A DNA stretch of 7,855 bases from Leptolinea sp. UBA1437. Lineage in GTDB: Bacteria > Chloroflexota > Anaerolineae > Anaerolineales > Anaerolineaceae. Position numbers and translations under genes: made by a program. Position 1 is the stretch's first letter. Every line of letters begins with the position of its first letter. The notes beneath the pieces were generated by a model, which saw only the letters and a list, made by a program, of their open reading frames with translations, had not been told where the DNA came from and did not search any database. The stretch is from positions 30,320 through 38,174 of the forward strand of contig DCTP01000147.1 in assembly GCA_002329625.1 (NCBI GenBank), given 5' to 3'. This document shows, one piece after another, positions 6,731-7,855 of this stretch.

Positions 6731-7480
6731 TTATACCAACAAGATCATTAAAGCGCCGATTCCGAGTGCGACAATAAAGCCATATCGCAGGATATCCATA
6801 ACCAATAGTCCGACATCTGGAGCAGCTTCCTTCCTTTCAGGCTGTGTTACAATGGGGAGTTCGTATAGCTGTTCCCCGATGAATACGCCATCCGCTGTTG
6901 CCAGCCCGGTTGCCTGACCAAGTAAGCTGTCTCCGGCTATATAGATTTCTTCTTCGTTTTGAAACATCAGATCTTGTAATGCAATTTCCGGACCTCCGGA
7001 TCCGATGTTCAAGTGCATGGCATAGGGCGTCTCTTCCAGAAGACCGAACATCGTTGTTTGATGGGAAAGAGAATCAAATCCGGCAAAATCGATGGAAGCC
7101 GCGGAAAATTCATTTTCAAGATCCGCTTGTTGATATCCCATTTTTACCGCATCTTTCGTAAGCGCATGAACCAAGCCGGAATTATTGGTTACGAACGGCG
7201 GTTCATCGGATGCGGCAAAACGGTTTGCAAGTTGTTCCGAGGTATTCATTGCAACTAAAGCGGATGGGTTGATCAATTGTGATTCGTCCCGATTCAGAAC
7301 ATCCAAATGAATCGGCTTTCCTTCCTCTATACTGCGAGAAAGGCTGAGCTGAAGTTTTCTTGAATTTGAATCATTCTTGAAAAGAGGGAAAAACTTTATC
7401 TTATTCCTCAGGAATAAGCAGAGTCCATAAATCAGCAGGGTAGCAATGATGAGGATCAGTCCAAACCTTGATGGATTCAT
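6731..7480 (-). CDS. DUF6754-like membrane-anchored protein, first gene of the operon
   Basis: The 249-residue protein has a membrane helix at about 6-24, a soluble domain at about 41-210 and a C-terminal helix at about 228-248. The basic stretch RNKIKFFPLFK directly after helix 1 suggests that the soluble domain faces the cytoplasm. The domain carries the pattern I remember for DUF6754: EEGKPIHLDV (52-61), SALVAMNTSEQLANRFA (73-89), EPPFVTNNSGLVHALTKDA (93-111), the MGYQQADL region (114-121), ASIDFAG (128-134) and a Gly-rich turn NIGSGGPE (158-165). DUF6754 has no assigned function. The start at 7480 is preferred to an in-frame start at 7588 because GAGAGGAG (7488-7495) lies 7 bases upstream and a hydrophobic anchor follows at once. 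The longer form would also read through the likely promoter. Confidence 0.85.
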   Translation of the reverse strand: MNPSRFGLILIIATLLIYGLCLFLRNKIKFFPLFKNDSNSRKLQLSLSRSIEEGKPIHLDVLNRDESQLINPSALVAMNTSEQLANRFAASDEPPFVTNNSGLVHALTKDAVKMGYQQADLENEFSAASIDFAGFDSLSHQTTMFGLLEETPYAMHLNIGSGGPEIALQDLMFQNEEEIYIAGDSLLGQATGLATADGVFIGEQLYELPIVTQPERKEAAPDVGLLVMDILRYGFIVALGIGALMILLV

Positions 7481-7487
7481 AGTTTTT

Positions 7488-7495
7488 CTCCTCTC
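7488..7495 (-). promoter_or_regulatory. Ribosome binding site of the first operon gene
   Basis: The minus strand reads GAGAGGAG, ending 7 bases before the ATG at 7480. It is the best Shine-Dalgarno match at the head of the operon and decides the start of the DUF6754-like gene against the longer reading from 7588. Confidence 0.8.
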
Positions 7496-7529
7496 GATCG
7501 AACGAATCTGCAATTTATGTACTGATAAA

Positions 7530-7558
7530 AGTATAGCATATTCGCTTCGTAATTCGAA
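7530..7558 (-). promoter_or_regulatory. Candidate operon promoter (extended -10)
   Basis: On the minus strand TGC-TATACT (7538 down to 7530) matches the extended -10 consensus TGnTATAAT with one mismatch. Seventeen bases upstream, TTCGAA (7558-7553) is only a weak -35 (3 of 6), which is tolerable with an extended -10. A start near 7523 would give a leader of about 43 bases carrying the GAGAGGAG site. This is the most plausible promoter of the operon. Confidence 0.55.
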
Positions 7559-7701
7559 TGTTAAAGAAGAGCCTGATATTCGGTACATACAAATCGAAAA
7601 AAACAGAGAACATCTTTTCAGAAATATGAATCAGTCCGATTGAAAATCCGAAAATCCTCAAAAAGGAATTCGTTCAAGCGGAGAGCATTTCCGGTTGTGT
7701 G

Positions 7702-7731
7702 GTCTCGACTTTATTCTGTCCCGACTTTTAT
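7702..7731. repeat. Imperfect direct repeat in the upstream region
   Basis: GTCTCGACTTTAT (7702-7714) recurs as GTCCCGACTTTTAT (7718-7731), with starts 16 bases apart. It lies between the two candidate minus-strand promoters. It could be a paired regulator site, but two copies in AT-rich DNA may be chance. Confidence 0.3.
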
Positions 7732-7757
7732 TTCGATATTTAACATCCGTTGGCTCA

Positions 7758-7766
7758 ATTTTAGCA
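7758..7766 (-). promoter_or_regulatory. Second candidate minus-strand extended -10
   Basis: The minus strand reads TGC-TAAAAT, one mismatch from TGnTATAAT, directly downstream of the terminator hairpin. No good -35 is seen at 16-18 bases. It shares AATATGCTA with the nearer candidate. If real, it would give the operon a leader of about 270 bases. Confidence 0.3.
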
Positions 7767-7786
7767 TATTACCGTAAACAGTTTGG

Positions 7787-7822
7787 AACAAAAACCCTCC
7801 GTCGAATTTTTCGACGGAGGGT
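7787..7822 (-). terminator. Factor-independent terminator for a minus-strand transcript entering from the right
   Basis: The plus strand has a 13-base-pair perfect inverted repeat, ACCCTCCGTCGAA (7794-7806) and TTCGACGGAGGGT (7810-7822), with a 3-base loop. Read on the minus strand, the GC-rich stem is followed by TTTTTGTT, a good U-tract. It would end a transcript from a gene beyond the right edge and insulate this operon. On the plus strand the stem is not followed immediately by a T-run. Confidence 0.75.
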
Positions 7823-7823
7823 A

Positions 7824-7832
7824 TGTTATAAT
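7824..7832 (+). promoter_or_regulatory. Candidate plus-strand extended -10 next to the hairpin
   Basis: TGTTATAAT is a perfect TGnTATAAT on the plus strand, two bases after the hairpin stem. The -35 position would fall within the hairpin, at about 7804-7809 (GAATTT), which is a poor match. Transcription would run out of the right edge toward a divergent gene that is not visible. Confidence 0.35.
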
Positions 7833-7855
7833 TTTTGTGCCGAAGGTGGGAATCG

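Larger units (their letters stand above)
7481..7855. other. Non-coding upstream region of the operon
   Basis: These 375 bases hold no convincing gene. Short open frames lack a good ribosome site and protein-like composition. The region carries a terminator hairpin near 7789-7822, candidate minus-strand extended -10 sites at 7530-7538 and 7758-7766, a candidate plus-strand extended -10 at 7824-7832, and an imperfect direct repeat at 7702-7731. The stretch between about 7560 and 7700 shows nothing I can name. Confidence 0.6.

Noticed and set aside
7446..7643. Plus-strand open frame of 65 codons across the upstream region
   Set aside because: It overlaps the start of the DUF6754-like gene and the likely promoter and has no Shine-Dalgarno site or family resemblance.
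1..7855. CRISPR array, insertion sequence, tRNA or rRNA
   Set aside because: No regularly spaced DNA repeats, transposase frame, terminal inverted repeats or tRNA-like cloverleaf were seen on either strand. The only regular repeat is the peptide-level motif in the zinc-ribbon gene.

Overview
The window holds one compact, entirely minus-strand operon of seven genes (the last one cut by the left edge), preceded by a 375-base non-coding stretch on the right. Base composition is moderate (by eye mid-40s % GC). Strong Shine-Dalgarno sites and tight gene packing (overlaps of 4, 17 and 8 bases; gaps of 1, 13 and 14 bases) suggest translationally coupled genes. The recognisable families (a GlmL/MutL-type ASKHA protein with an extra C-terminal domain, a DUF6754-like membrane protein, and a zinc-ribbon membrane protein with a PDWLRRR motif) suggest a Chloroflexota bacterium, probably of class Anaerolineae. 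That placement comes from remembered family patterns, not from a search.

Layout in transcription order, right to left. At 7855-7481 there is a factor-independent terminator hairpin for something beyond the right edge, two candidate minus-strand extended -10 promoters, one candidate plus-strand extended -10, and no convincing gene. The genes are: (1) 7480-6731, a DUF6754-like protein with two membrane anchors; (2) 6717-6079, a six-helix membrane protein; (3) 6082-3581, a large protein with an N-terminal zinc ribbon, a long acidic disordered region carrying four copies of DFSxxRPxxKWD, and two helices flanking an extracytoplasmic domain; (4) 3597-2899, a second polytopic membrane protein; (5) 2897-1137, a GlmL-like ASKHA-fold protein; (6) 1144-68, a soluble protein with a biotinyl/lipoyl-type barrel segment, a conserved RPEIIIP motif and a C-terminal KOW-like segment; (7) 53-1, the first 17 codons of an acidic protein.

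Together the genes look like one membrane-anchored machine. Four membrane proteins are co-produced with a nucleotide-binding protein of the actin/Hsp70 superfamily and a barrel/KOW partner. No cobalamin-dependent mutase lies in the window, so the classical role of GlmL, maintenance of glutamate mutase, is not supported by context. The cargo or substrate cannot be read from the sequence. I regard this as a conserved but functionally undescribed envelope system and the main point of interest. Three start codons are corrected relative to the longest possible reading frames (7480, 3597, 1144), each supported by a Shine-Dalgarno site and close packing with its neighbour.
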